Below are positions 22,121 through 33,113 of a stretch of 64,000 bases of DNA, piece after piece (the stretch's first letter is position 1; every line of letters starts with the position of its first letter). Below the pieces are notes generated by a model that saw only the letters and a program-made list of their open reading frames with translations, ran no database searches and was not told where the DNA came from. The stretch comes from Erpobdella octoculata (Eukaryota > Annelida > Clitellata > Hirudinida > Erpobdellidae), in assembly GCA_963978895.1 (NCBI GenBank), contig OZ022238.1:37637270-37701269 (forward strand), in the 5' to 3' direction. The position numbers were made by a program, and so were the translations under genes.

Positions 22121-22640
22121 AGCTTAGATACGTTTCATAAAAATTTATTAGATCCTTGCATTAGTGGGCCCAGAGGCAGCTAACGAAGAGGGCTAGCTGC
22201 CCCGGGTGACATCATGGGAGGCCAGAAAGAAAATTCAATAAATTCATATTGGACTTTACTTTTTCAGAAAGAAACGACTATAGTTTCCTTCGTTCATCAA
22301 TATTATTAATAACCGTATAGAGCAGAGTTTGATAGCAAGTGTCTTGTTCATAGAGTCACAGCAGACAGCTGGAAATGCTCTTATGTTTACTCAGATGCTA
22401 TGGTATGTGACCTTTCCCCGGTCATCAGGTTTTTCTGGGAGGAAAAATAATACAAAGGTTTCGAAAAAAAATATTTGGAAAGTGGCGCTCAAACTACCTA
22501 CCTCCCCCCGGTCATCAGGTGTTTTGGGAGCAAGAAGCAAAAGATGGTATGCTGAATGGGGCCTTAAAACATCTTGCCCCTAAGGTTTTGCTGAAATGAC
22601 GTCCCTGAATATCATCATTATTTAGGAAAAGGGAGAAAAA
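22121..22640. other. Intergenic, only a short duplicated motif
   Basis: No gene recognised. CCCCGGTCATCAGGT occurs at 22416 and 22506, suggesting a decayed ~90-bp duplication. Confidence 0.45.
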
Positions 22641-22857
22641 AACACAAATAGAAAAAATAAAGAAACAAAAAAATAAAAAAAGATAATAGAGAAAGAATTA
22701 TAACGAGAAAAACATTAAAATGAAGAAGGAGAAAAAAGGAGACAAGCATTTTACTAAAAACAAAGAAAGAGCGAGAAAGAGAGTGAGAAAAAAAGACAGA
22801 AAGAGGAACAAAAAATAAACTAAAGTACCATGCGTTTCACTAGGGAAAGTGAGAGAA

Positions 22858-22901
<44 letters not shown>

Positions 22902-22920
22902 AGCGAGATTGCAGAAAAAA
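22641..22920. repeat. Purine-rich low-complexity tract with (GA)n
   Basis: Almost all A and G on the + strand for ~280 bp, including a pure GAGAGA run at 22864-22905. Confidence 0.9.
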
Positions 22921-22984
22921 GAAAGTTGGTTTGTTGAAAGTTGCTAGTGTGTGGGTAAAATTATAAATTATAATATTTCATGTT

Positions 22985-23175
22985 TTCGCTTTTTTGACGT
23001 TCGCCTTTTTTATTATGTGCTCTTTTTAGTTTCGCTCTTTTCATTTTCGCTGTTATTATCGTGCGCTCTTTTTAGCATTCGCCCTTTTTAGCATTCGCCC
23101 TTTTTAGCATTCCCCTTTTTTAGTTTCGCCCTTTTGTGTTCGCCCTTTTGTTTACGCCCTTATGTTTTCACTCTT
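22985..23175. repeat. Degenerate minisatellite, ~16-bp unit
   Basis: Repeated TTTTTAGCATTCGCCC and variants (AGTTTCGCCCTTT, GTTCGCCCTTTT) over about 190 bp. Confidence 0.8.
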
Positions 23176-23238
23176 TGGATAGGATACCGGCAGTAGGTGT
23201 TAATAAGTAGTCACTTTGCATATTTTGCATAATTAGCC

Positions 23239-25268
23239 CATGGACTCCTAAATAAAAGCTATCTGGACACAAATCTGCCACGGCGTTATCTACCACATGG
23301 GGCGATTGTATCGCATTACGCTTGGCTGTTTGAGAGGGCTACATGTTATAAAAAGTTGACAACTTTTATTAGTTTACACTTGAACAACTGAAAGACATAA
23401 ATAAAACATTTATTATCTGACAATTACCACTCAAATAGTTTATTTTAAAACACAAAATAATCTAAGCTAAAATGTTCTCAAGTGCAATTTATTAGTTTAT
23501 CTATTTTTCTTCTTTAACTCTATTATTCTTGCTTGCTTCTCTTGTTATTTCCTCCACTTATATTTTGATTAAAATGTGGAAAGGCTTGCAAACAATGTGA
23601 CTTTGTTGGTAAATCAATGCTCCCGTTCCATGTTTTTTGCCCATGATATAATATTATACGAGCTTCACCGGCTAACAAATGTCCATTCATGAAAAGTTTT
23701 TAAACTATAAAATTTGTTGTGTTGTATTGCTCTTTGGAAACTAAAGTTGACATTGTATCTTCTTTAAAAGTAATGTTTTCATGAAACAAAAATTTAGAGA
23801 ACTTAAGAACAGACACAGCTCGAATCTTTCTATCGCTCTCCAGCACCTGGTGCATTGAAGTGTAATAGTTGCTTCTGAAATTTGATAAAACTATCCAAAA
23901 CGAGACTATAAATTATCAGACTGAAGCTGACCAAGCAAATAATTAATTAGTCTTATAAACTTCATTTAAGATGATCTCGATCGAACAGAAAACGAAAGGT
24001 CATTTTAAGTTCTTGGCCGATGATGCTAAAATTTCTGTCGTCAAGGGCTGAGCGTCACAAAACCAGCACAAACAGTTGTTGTCGATGATGATCTGAGTCT
24101 CTGGCAGTCATGAAGAAAACTGATAGGTAAATGATAAAAGAACATGTGTCGAATAGCTAAAAAAAATTGAGTCTGAACTTTTTTTGCATCTTGCTTTACA
24201 ATTTTTGGCCCGATGATCTCGATGGAACAGAAAACAAAAGGTCATTCTAAGCTCTGGGCCAGATGATGCTAAAATTTTTGTCGTCAAGTACTGAGCGTCA
24301 CAAAACCAGCACAAACAGTTGTTCTTGTCGATGATGATCTGAGTCTCTGGCGGTCATGAAGAGAACTGATAAGTAAACGATTACTAAACATGTGTTGAAT
24401 AGCAAGAAAAATCGATGCTAAAATTTTTGTTGCCAAGTGCTTCATGGTTGAACTGCACTAAAGTCTGCTCTGGAACCATGATGCAGGCTTCTTTAAAATT
24501 CTGGACACAACAATTTTTGACTGAAAATTGTTGTAAATATTTTTCAAGTCATACCCCTGGTAGAAAATGAGGAAGATGGTTTTTGTTCACAGGATCAATT
24601 ATATTATTCTTCAGTTTGTCCCCATGAGTTGATTGACAGAACATTGCCAGGTGAATGTTGTGTTTTCAACTGAAATGGTTAAATCAATCTCTTCTTTAGT
24701 TGAGTTGAAATATACTTTCTTAGCCAATAAAAATTCATGTTGGAGTGTCTTCATGAATTCATATCTTCGATGATATAATGGTGTATAATGAAATGAAGAA
24801 AACAACTTCTGAAATGAGCTAACACTCTATATTATTCTTGGATTGGCACGGTTCCATTTCTCATAATGAACTTCATCACGCAGAAGAGTGAAATGATGAA
24901 AAGTAATACGAGCGTTGACTTGTTAGTTTTTACCGTGGCTAGTTTTGTATCCAACCAAATGCTGAATATAATGTTAACAATGACAAAGTTTGTAGTAGTA
25001 AATAAACTGAATTGCTGAATAAATCCAAAAAATCTTAACTCTGGAATCAGAATATAATCTTTGTCAAAATAAAACCATTCGACGACCCAACTCGCTCGAG
25101 ACAATGAAATAATAAACAACGAGCTGAAGCGGCTCACAGCTTATAAGCTAGTATACGTCGATGCATGCTACATTCGCATGCCTGTATACAATCGCCTCAT
25201 GTAGTCGACTCATTAGGTTCCCACCCATTCAGGTTAGTGTCCAGATAGCTTTTATTTAGGAGTCCATG
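23239..25268. mobile_element. 2.0-kb DNA transposon with 32-bp terminal inverted repeats
   Basis: CATGGACTCCTAAATAAAAG (continuing CTATCTGGACAC) at 23239-23270 is exactly inverted at 25237-25268. The 7-bp sequence ATTAGCC flanks both ends (23232-23238, 25269-25275), consistent with a target duplication. A ~242-bp tandem duplication lies inside (23970-24430). Short minus-strand frames at 24611-24805 and 24832-25137 (the latter with two hydrophobic stretches) match nothing I know. The superfamily is unresolved: a 7-bp TSD is not the hAT norm. Confidence 0.8.
23970..24430. repeat. Tandem duplication, period about 242 bp
   Basis: GATCTCGAT(C/G)GAACAGAAAAC at 23972 and 24211, and GCGTCACAAAACCAGCACAA at 24050 and 24295. 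A third partial unit begins GATGCTAAAATTTTTGTTGCC at 24415. Confidence 0.85.
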
Positions 25269-25275
25269 ATTAGCC

Positions 25276-25880
25276 ACAGTGAGCTAGACTCGATTGTCCA
25301 ATCGCAGCGTTTGTTTAAGTTTCGGTTTGCTCGGAAAAATTGGTATACGGTCCGACGTTTTATTCGATACCTTGTTTATTTATTAACTAACTTTTAGAAG
25401 CAAAAATTACATTGTTGGATTTGATATTGAATTATCTAAAAACAAGCGTCTCGGATATTCGGAGTGCAGCAGTTAGAAAAAGTTCGATTTTTTCAAAGAA
25501 GAGCCAATGTTGATTTTATGCAATTTTCGTCAGAAAATCGTCGTTTTTGGCTTATAACTTTTTAATTTGTTGAATCGAAGAAAACCCAAATATACCATTC
25601 GATTCTCAACTTTTAAAATCATTTTATTTTATATTTACATTTTTTTAAACAAACTTTTTTGTATAACTAATTATTGATTATTGCATTGTTTTTAAACAAT
25701 AGCATGTATACAATAGTTGAAAAATCCATCAATAAGAAGTGACTCAAAAATTGATATGAAAAAATAGTAACAGAGATTAGAAGTCAATGAAAGCATTTAT
25801 AAAAATACACCTGTTCAGTCTCTTCAATTTTTATGCTTTATTATTTATTAAAAGTGCAAATGCAAACTGGCAGCTTTTTT
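25276..25880. other. No feature recognised
   Basis: AT-rich DNA between the 2-kb transposon and the hAT pseudogene. It may hold the decayed 3' non-coding end of that hAT element, but no terminus was found. Confidence 0.4.
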
Positions 25881-26319
25881 CTATACCAAATGCTCTTTGC
25901 TGGAAAAGATTTGGCTCCATTTCCCCATACACAGCTCAGCCATATTTGGCTTAAGAGAGGAAGTAGTTGAGACCGTCAATATAGCCTGGAGATGCTCGTC
26001 GGTAAGTTTATATATATTTATATCTATGCTACTGATTTCACTTTTCCCATCTATTGATATCCCGACAAGTATTTTTATTAACATTGATTATATTAGAAGG
26101 TATAAGTAGCATTAACTAAGCTTTATTTATTATCATCCAATAAACTAGAAAACCATTCTTCTGGACCTGAGGAGTGGAGGAAAAAAAGACCAGCCATGGA
26201 ATATTCGATGAAAAGATATCTCAGATATTTTCATGAAAAGAATATGGCGGATATTCGATGGCGGGATTGTGTTATGGAAAACAATGTGCTGAATATTCGA
26301 TGAAGAGATACCTCAGATC

Positions 26320-26676
26320 GTGCAAGGAAAAAAAGATGGTGCTTATTTGAAATATGATTTTAACAAAGATCTAAAAGATGTGAAGGAAGAAGAAAAAGCA
26401 GACAGTTCCGATAAACCGTGCAAAGATGTCCTGAAGGACCTGGCATGCAAAAAAGGCTCTGATGAACCGTGCAGAAATGACGACGATGAGCCAAAAAAAG
26501 ACTCTGTTGTTGAGCCAAAGAAGGACTGGAAGAAACTGCGTCAAACGGTCAAGAGACTTGACCATGTTGTTTGCGAATTGCGGCCAAGGCCACGAGTAAA
26601 GATCAAGGTATTTTGTGTTTGTGGTCGAGTCGCATTTCCCAAAAACGACTATGCTGTTCGAGACGAACAGGATTAA
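26320..26676 (+). pseudogene. gag-integrase deletion fusion ORF (LTR copy A2)
   Basis: 118-codon open frame. The first two thirds are the acidic gag tail with DEPCKD-like repeats (SDKPCKDVLKDL, SDEPCRNDDDEPKKD), comparable with 61240-61440. From about residue 75 it changes to LRQTVKRLDHVVCELRPRP and KIKVFCV, the integrase C-terminus seen at 3478-3672. The stop at 26674-26676 lies just before a purine tract and the LTR. An in-frame deletion product, not a functional gene. Confidence 0.7.
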
Positions 26677-26687
26677 AAAGGGGGTAG

Positions 26688-26853
26688 TGTTATATCTATG
26701 GTAAAGATCTATTGATATACCGACAAGTATTTTTATTAACATAGAATATATTAGAAGGTATAAGTAGCATTAACCAAGCTTTATTTATTATCATCCAATA
26801 AACTAGAAAACCATTCTTCTGGACTTGTAATACGATTTGACGATTTTACAACA
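26688..26853 (+). repeat. 3' LTR of copy A2 (166 bp)
   Basis: Begins TGTTATATCTATGG after the polypurine tract AAAAAGGGGGTAG and ends TTTTACAACA. It contains a TATA-like GGTATAAGTAGC and a polyadenylation signal AATAAA. This is the most complete copy of this LTR in the window. Confidence 0.8.
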
Positions 26854-28411
26854 ATATGTATTTGGACTTATTGAAGCTCATGGTAGAAAACAGCTTTTCG
26901 CAAAAAAGCACATGGTCCGGCTGAACATTTTGGAAAGCTCAGGAAAAGTGGGGGCAACTCTCTCAGGATTTTGAAAGTTTTTCTGGTTTTTTTCATATAT
27001 TTCCCTAAACTGAGTTTTCAAATGAGAGTTGCACTGCAGGTCGATGTATTCCATCTGCAACACAGGAGGGGCATCTTGAACATCAAAAGAGAAGGGTCAG
27101 CAAAAATTTTAAAAGTGGTTCTGTGAGTCTTAAAATCTGAAAAGCTGTGATAGAATTCTTCTTGTAGTTTTTCAATGGCATTAATATAGTCTTCACTATT
27201 GAATGGCGTGTCCACATCTACGGGTGGTTTGCATGCTGGAAAATAGCAGAAGTTTTTTTTTGAGAGAGCTGGGCTTTCCATAAAATAAATTTTGTAAAAA
27301 TGCTCTCACATTATCATAAGCAGCACTGACAAGCTGTTTCTTACCTTGTAAATTTTTGTTCAACAAGAAAAACTAAGTCCATGGGCCATTTGAAATCACT
27401 TAGCACAAGAACAGCCATCCCATTGTTTTTCATGAAAACTTTCACTTCTGTTCTCAACTCAAAATACCTCTTCATGGTGGATCCCCTGCTGAGCCAACGA
27501 ACTTCAGTAAAGTAGAGCACATCTTTATATGTAGACTCTAGTTTCTCTAAGAAAAAAAAGCACGGAACTGCTTGTGCTTTAAGCCCCTGGATCTTATGCT
27601 GCTGATGAATTTTACAATGACAGACATCACATTGTCAAACTTGAGGCATTTGCTGCACAGGGCCTGCTGATGGATAATGTAATGCAGAGCTGTAGCCTCC
27701 TCCACGCCTTCTTTTTCTAGCTTTTGTTGAACAAGCGCAACAAGTCCATTTTTCTTCCCTGTCATTGAAGGTGCTCCGTCTGTTGTTATCCCAGCAAACA
27801 TCCTCCATGGTAAACCGGCATCCACAATGGCAATACACAGCTGTTGGAATATCTCTTGAGCAGTGGTCTGACCATGCATTGGCATAACTGTTAGCAGCTC
27901 CTCTATCACTTCAAAGTTGTCAAAAACACCACGGATACACATTGCCAGATGTGCAGTGACAGTGATATCTGTGCTCTCATCAAAAAATAATTTTCAGGAC
28001 TAACCTTCATTAGCTTTCTAAACTTGGCAATTTTTCAACAAGACAATACAGGTCGAACTAACGCTTCCACAGAGTAAAATAAAATCGATGACTGAGATAA
28101 CAAAATTCAAAAGTTCAAATGCAATAACAAGAGCTGGAGATAATGGAATGACTCACTTGTGAAATATGATATTGGATGAAAACTGCAACATATCATGTGA
28201 GCCATAATATGCCTCTTTCTTATTTGTCATATGAATCCGGCTACTAAAGTTAATGCTAATGCCCATTCTACTCCTACATTATAATATTGTACTTTGGCTT
28301 TTTTCCGGCTTGCACATGAACATGGAAATAATACAGATGTACACAAACACATATTATCAAAAATGCAATATTTCTATTATTTCAGGGAACCAAACACTTT
28401 TTCCGAAGAAG

Positions 28412-28568
28412 CAAGATTTGATCCGGAGGGAAAATTTTTTATTTTTATTTGATTTGTTATTGCCACGGCGGGCCGCACTTCTATTGAAATTTGATATCAA
28501 GTGGCGGGCCGCAAAATATCAACCAGTGGGCCGCAGTTGGCCTGTGGGCCGCGTGTTTGAGACCACTG
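28412..28568 (-). mobile_element. Charlie-type hAT terminus
   Basis: On the minus strand it starts CAGTGGTCTCAAACACGCGG and continues with repeated GCGGCCC/GGGCCGC motifs, the usual 5' terminus of Charlie-like hAT elements. It lies upstream of the GTF2IRD2-like pseudogene and is probably its 5' end; the other terminus was not found. Confidence 0.65.
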
Positions 28569-28703
28569 GTCTACTCTATAAGACTAATACTTTTAACAAA
28601 TTGTAATTTCGTAAAACTTGTATGCAATAGTAATAAAAATTAAATCTTAAAAAGTGTTATAATCAGCTTGTGATAACAATCTATAAATCGGTTTTCATAA
28701 AAA

Positions 28704-28871
28704 TTCGCCCCCCTCCCACTCAAACTTCTTGGATCCGCCGGTGCATCAAGTTCACCAGTGGAACGTGTGTTCAGCCATGATGAAATAATTTTAAGACCCC
28801 ATAGGGCCCAGATGTCTGACTGTAAACTGTCTTCGTTAATTTTCTTGAAATGTAATAGTTTTGTGATGTAG
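28704..28871 (+). pseudogene. hAT terminus and hAT transposase C-terminal fragment
   Basis: 28704-28743 is an inverted CACCGGCGGATCCAAG terminus of the CAGTGGCGGATCC family. Next to it, 28743-28871 reads ASSSPVERVFSHDEIILRPH and RAQMSDCKLSSLIFLKCNSF, then a stop: the hAT C-terminal dimerisation block (family pattern PVERVFSxxGIIxRPxRAxMSDxxLSxLIFLKCN). It is a second, unrelated hAT remnant with no catalytic part. Confidence 0.75.
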
Positions 28872-29119
28872 AATTAGCTATGCTGTTGTTGACTTTGTGT
28901 AACTGTCACTAACTGAAACGTCTGCTAAAACGTGTGCTGAATTTGAATGTTGACTAACTGATATATCTTTGTTTTTAATATCACAATCACATTGCAGACA
29001 CATATAGTGCAAATATTTTATTTTGATTTTACAATATTGACAATAATCCTACAATTGGACTTGGACACGTCAAGCTTAATTATGTTTATGGTAGCCTAAT
29101 GTACAGTATATTGTGTATT
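28872..29119. other. No feature recognised
   Basis: AT-rich sequence between two transposon remnants. Confidence 0.4.
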
Positions 29120-29235
29120 AGCGGGGTATCCGGGGTTTTTAGAGGTTTTCCTATCGTTTTCCTCTATCGCTCCCGTTTCTTTCCCCGTTTGCTTTCCCTC
29201 TCCCGGTCGCTTTCCCGTTTCTGTTTGTTCTGCCG
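29120..29235 (-). mobile_element. Decayed minisatellite-Helentron 3' end
   Basis: ATTAGCGGGGTATCCGGGG, TTTTTAGAGGTTTTCC, and CTCTCCCGGTCGCTTTCCCG match the reverse-oriented Helentron 3' end and its 18-bp minisatellite at 44056-44393. Confidence 0.65.
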
Positions 29236-29653
29236 TTCCAGGCTTTTTTTATAATAGTTTATAGTCCTTTACACCAGGTGTTTTAAGACTGAAATGGCTG
29301 TGTAGGAAACACCTAAGTACTTCCTGTCGTCGATCATATTTGATCTTTTCAACTGCCCCTCCTCCTTTATCCAGGCTTGGGACTGGCTCGCAATTAGCGA
29401 GGCGGAGTTCTTCATACCGTTTTGTTTTGTTTTTTATTATAATAGTTTATAGTCCTTTTCATTGCCGGAAATTCCGAAGCATTAGAGTTTATAGCACGAA
29501 ATACAAAAGAATTTGGCATTAAGCAAGTATCCCGTCTACCAGTCAGTGGAGCATTTCACTCGCTGCTCATGAAACCCGCTGCAAAATCAATTGAAAAGGT
29601 CGTCTCAAGTCAGCATACGTTTAATTAAAGGATAAAATAATAGTAACAGTAAT
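29236..29653. other. Intergenic, short direct repeat only
   Basis: ATAATAGTTTATAGTCCTTT is present at 29250 and 29439. The minus strand between them has a short open frame (YEELRLANCEPVPSLDKGGG) that I cannot assign. Confidence 0.4.
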
Positions 29654-29654
29654 A

Positions 29655-31100
29655 ATCTATATATATAAAAGAACATGTCCTGACTGACTGACTGACTGAC
29701 TGACTGACTGACTGACTGACTGACTGACTGACTGACTGACTGACTGACTGACTGACTGACTGACTGACTGACTGACTGACTGACTGACTGACTGACTGAC
29801 AGATGACTGACTGATAATCAACGCCGAGCTCAAACGCCTTATCCTAGGAACGTGAAATTTGGAACTTATATTACATTTATAGCGTAAACATCCGCTAAGA
29901 AAGGATTTTTGAAAATTTTGCTCCTGAGGGGAAAAAACTGGAAAACAAACTTTTTTCTAAAACAATGTATATCTCGAAAACCAAAAATGAGGAGATTTTG
30001 AAATTTGGTATATAGATTCTTTTTGAAAAATAAAAAGATACGTGTTTTACCATTTTTTGAAAATTCGGTTTCCCGGATCTCAAATGTGGGTTGGAAAATT
30101 GGGTTATTTGGTTTTTAAAATAGCTGCTACTCAAAAACTGTGAATGCTACAGGAGTGAAAATTAGTATTTAGTTTCTACTCCAAAAATAATGAAATACGT
30201 GTTTTAGCATTTTTTGAAAATTTGGTTTCCAGGACTTCAAATGTGGGGTGGAAAATAGGGTTATTTGTTTTTTAAAGTAACTGCTACTCAAAAACTGTAA
30301 ATACCACAGATTTAAAAATTAGTATTTAGTTTCTATTCTAAAAATAAAGATATACGTGTTTTACCATTTTTTTAAAATTTGGTTTTCAGGACCTCAAATG
30401 TGGGGTGGAAAATAAGGTTATTTGGTTTTTAATGTAACTGCTACTCGAAAACAGTAGATGCTACATGAGTAAAAATTAGTATTTGGTTTCTACTCCAGAA
30501 ATAATGATATACGTGTTTTACCATTTTTTGAAAATTTGGTTTCCAGTTCCAGGACCTCAAATGTAAGGTGGAAAAAAGGTTATTTGATTTTAAAGTAACT
30601 GCTACTCAAAAACTGTAAGTGCTACAGATGTGAAAAATAGTATTTTGAGGTTTTGTGCCGGTTAAAAGTAAATGAGTTCAGTTTATCACCGGACGGACGG
30701 GCCAAGCCGTTATTTTAGGGTCTTCATACGGCCCTGCCCAAACCTTAAATCAAGGTGGGACGGGCCGAGATTTTTAACCAAGTATATAGACATTTTAGTG
30801 ATTTTAGGGTGTTCAGGCTAAACGTGAAGTCAAGGTGGGACGGGCCGAAGTTTTTCATCAAGTATATAGAACTTCTAGGCCTGTAAAAACGGGCCGGGCC
30901 CATATTAGACGGGCCATGCCGGGCCCATATTAGACGGGCCGTGCCGGGCCAGGAATTTCGGTTTTTGAAACGGGTTGGGCCAAGTTGTCGACGGGCCGAG
31001 CCGAGACCTAAAAAATTGATCTGTGCAGTACTCTACTATGTATGCATGGTTCAAATTCTCAAATTTCATGCGAGCGAAGCCGCTACGGGCACTGCTAGTA
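29655..31100 (+). mobile_element. Helentron-like family B, complete copy B1
   Basis: The 5' end is CTATATATATAAAAGAACAT, followed by a (CTGA)n array (29683-29800), GATAATCAACGCCGAGCTCA and CCTAGGAACGTGAAATTTGG. The body has several diverged ~120-bp repeats (CTGCTACTCAAAAACTGTAA) and a GGGCCGGGCC-rich 3' part. The 3' end is a hairpin AGCGAAGCCGCT plus ACGGGCACTGCTAGT. Hairpin plus CTAGT is the Helitron2/Helentron signature. About 1.45 kb, non-coding. Confidence 0.8.
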
Positions 31101-31163
31101 ATAATAATAAAAGCAAGTATTATGATAATAAATGATTAAATTAAGTCAAAATTACATAAGATA

Positions 31164-32870
31164 TTAAATAAATAAAATCAAGAATATCTCCGCTTTCGTC
31201 GAACAGTGATGTTCTCGTTTGAAAGTAAATGGAGGAAAGAACTGGATGAGTACGAACAATTGTGCGCGCGTATCATCAGGACTAACAGGTTGATCCAAGT
31301 CATCAACAACGGTCGTGAAAGAACAAGGACTTTCTGTGAGGATATTTTCTACAGTATCTTTAGATGACGGATCTTGCGTTGTATCGAAATATTGCGAAAA
31401 AGAGCATGCGTCCAAAACGTCAGGACTGTTTGTTTTATACATATCACAACTATGATTAAGCTGAAACTCATCAGGTGAATCAGTCTCAAGAGAATTATCA
31501 AGTGATTGAAACAGATCAACATAGCAGCAGTTACCAATGTCGTGGAATTCATTAACATTGGAAACATCAAGAGTCGCGTTAGAAAAGGTATCGAGAAGAT
31601 GACCATTTGAAAGATCAACAGGACCCATGCTACTTCCGTTAATCGAAGTGTCAACATTGTCAGAGGCAGTCAAAACATTGTTACTCTTTTCAAAATTCTG
31701 TCGTGAAGCAATGTCCTCAGTGAATCCAAATAATCTAAGAGTTGTTGAAAACTTTTCAAATTGTTTATTAATTGAAGGGCAGAGTTTCTGAATATAAAGA
31801 GCTTCTTTTATTTTAAGTCGAAGAGGATCGTATTCTTTAACAACAATATTCGAATTAGCAACGAGAACTTCACGTGTGAGTTTTCGATGATGTATTGTTT
31901 CAAAATGCTGTCGAATACTGCCGGATTGCAGATGCATTGTTCACCTACGAGACAGTTTAGTTCTGGTATGACCAATATATTGTTCCACCTTACTGTGTGG
32001 CAACGGACATTTAAATTGGTATACCAAGTTGGTTTGCTGCAGGATATCATCTTTTTTCCGTGTTCTATTGTTGGTAATTACCAGGTTAAAAAGTTTAAGG
32101 TTTTTATAGTAAATATATAACTTCAACACGTTATTATTAGGATGTAATACTGAAACTTCTTTACTGATAATTCTACGTAAAACAGATTCATCCAATTTAT
32201 AATCGTAATGCATCGGATTTCTATAAAACAAGGTTATTAGTTTGATGTTGTCCTCTTTTACCTTCTGTGTAGAGGATTCTTTGGTAACCATCTTGGTAAC
32301 AAAACTATTGATGGCGTTGTCAACAACGGTATTAGAGAAGTTATTGTTGATAAAAACTTTTTTAATCCTTTCGACTTCGATGTTGAACTCCATCCAATTC
32401 TCAAAAAATCTGTATGCCCGTAATAAATAACTATTGATGACACTAGCCTTGTATCTGTCGGGACACTCGCTATCACCATTTAGACAGACACCATTATTGG
32501 TTGGTTTAATGTAGACTTTAGTTGTGAGTCCGCTCTAGGTGGAAGTAATAAGAGTATCTAAGAAATGTACTTGTTGTTTATTTTGATGATTCAAATCAAC
32601 AGTAAAATGTAGAACAGATTTTGATGTAGAACAGATAATGGTCTGGGATTGAAATTTAACAGAACAGTTATCTCTAAATTTCCCATATAAAAATTGGCGA
32701 ATGTAGGTCCGAGTGGAGACCCCATGGCGACACCGTCGACTTGGAGGTATAAATTATTATTAGGATGTCGAAATGGTGATTCTGAAGTACAGATAGTCAA
32801 AATTTGTTTCAAAAGCTTTTCAGGAATTCTTGGAGGAGGCAACGTTGAATGATTATACACGTAATATATA
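31164..32870 (-). pseudogene. Penelope-like element: RT C-terminal part and GIY-YIG endonuclease
   Basis: On the minus strand, 32860-32680 encodes LYLQVDGVAMGSPLGPTFAN, the Penelope RT motif before the catalytic YxDD. The YxDD segment itself is missing: NFYMGNLE is followed at once by a later region (VHFLDTLITST, KVYIKPTNNGVCLNG). 32393-31941 continues to LVYQFKCP and QYIGHTRTKLSRR, the GIY-YIG nuclease core. After one in-frame TGA it resumes at 31937 (HLQSGSIRQHFETIHH, EALYIQKLCPSINKQ). About 170 further codons, Ser/Asp/Asn-rich, follow the nuclease. Truncated at the 5' side near the gypsy LTR. Confidence 0.85.
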
Positions 32871-32878
32871 TATATATA

Positions 32879-33085
32879 ATATCTACGGTTTATAATTTTC
32901 TATCAAAGCTGATAAACCTCAGAAGACTTTATGAACTAAGAAAGACATAAAAATATAGAGTTGAGTGATTACATAACTTCAATCAACCAGTCTTAATTAC
33001 AGTTACTAAGACACAAGTTTTTGATTAAGTGTGTATTTCTTCTAATAAATAAAGGACCATTTTCAAAAAACCTGAATATTATAAC
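32879..33085 (+). repeat. 5' LTR of the gypsy element
   Basis: Starts within ATATCTACGGTTTATAATTT and ends AATATTATAAC. The first bases are replaced by the adjoining (TA)n tract. Contains AATAAATAAAGG, a polyadenylation signal. Confidence 0.9.
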
Positions 33086-33105
33086 TGGTGTCAGAAGTGT
33101 GATAC
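33086..33105 (+). other. Primer-binding site, tRNA-Leu type
   Basis: TGGTGTCAGAAGTGTGATAC is complementary to the 3' end of tRNA-Leu (..CCCACTTCTGACACCA) with one mismatch. The same site, TGGTGTCAGAAGTGGGATAC, occurs at 60868. Confidence 0.8.
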
Positions 33106-33113
33106 TTTTGGAA

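Larger units (their letters stand above)
26016..26853 (+). mobile_element. Internally deleted SAP-gag LTR element, copy A2
   Basis: Two direct LTR copies: the 5' LTR at about 26016-26165 (its 3' end and primer site deleted) and the 3' LTR at 26688-26853 (starting TGTTATATC, ending ACAACA). They share GACAAGTATTTTTATTAACA, GGTATAAGTAGCATTAAC and TCCAATAAACTAGAAAACC. They flank a short remnant in which gag C-terminus is fused to integrase C-terminus. The element interrupts the hAT pseudogene between NKSKY and LTDEHL codons. Confidence 0.85.
25881..28010 (-). pseudogene. GTF2IRD2-like hAT transposase pseudogene
   Basis: Minus-strand frames show the domesticable hAT family seen in GTF2IRD2/ZBED5/FAM200. 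27942-27547 has NFEVIEELLTVMPMHGQTTA, FAGITTDGAPSMTGKKNG (catalytic Asp in TTDGAPSM) and YIIHQQALCSKCLKF. 27545-27370 has YFTEVRWLSRGSTMKRYFEL. 27063-26880 has LQMEYIDLQCNSHLKTQFRE and APTFPELSKMF, then in a shifted frame CEKLFSTMSFNKSKY. The C-terminus LTDEHLQAILTVSTTSSLKP is at 26015-25881, beyond an LTR element inserted at 26016-26853. Several frameshifts and stops make it a pseudogene. The N-terminal BED finger is not seen. Confidence 0.88.

Noticed and set aside
24832..25137. Minus-strand 101-codon frame with two hydrophobic segments
   Set aside because: No homolog recognised; lies in a TIR element next to a tandem duplication; AT-rich DNA easily yields such frames.
29250..29420. Minus-strand frame YEELRLANCEPVPSLDKGGG
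   Set aside because: Short and unassigned; reported only as part of an intergenic stretch.
29683..29810. (CTGA)n array as a CRISPR-like array
   Set aside because: A simple tetranucleotide repeat at the start of a Helentron family; no spacers, and the organism is eukaryotic.
31180..31215. Second hammerhead motif at the Penelope-like 3' end
   Set aside because: GACGAAAGC occurs on the minus strand, but no CTGATGA core precedes it.
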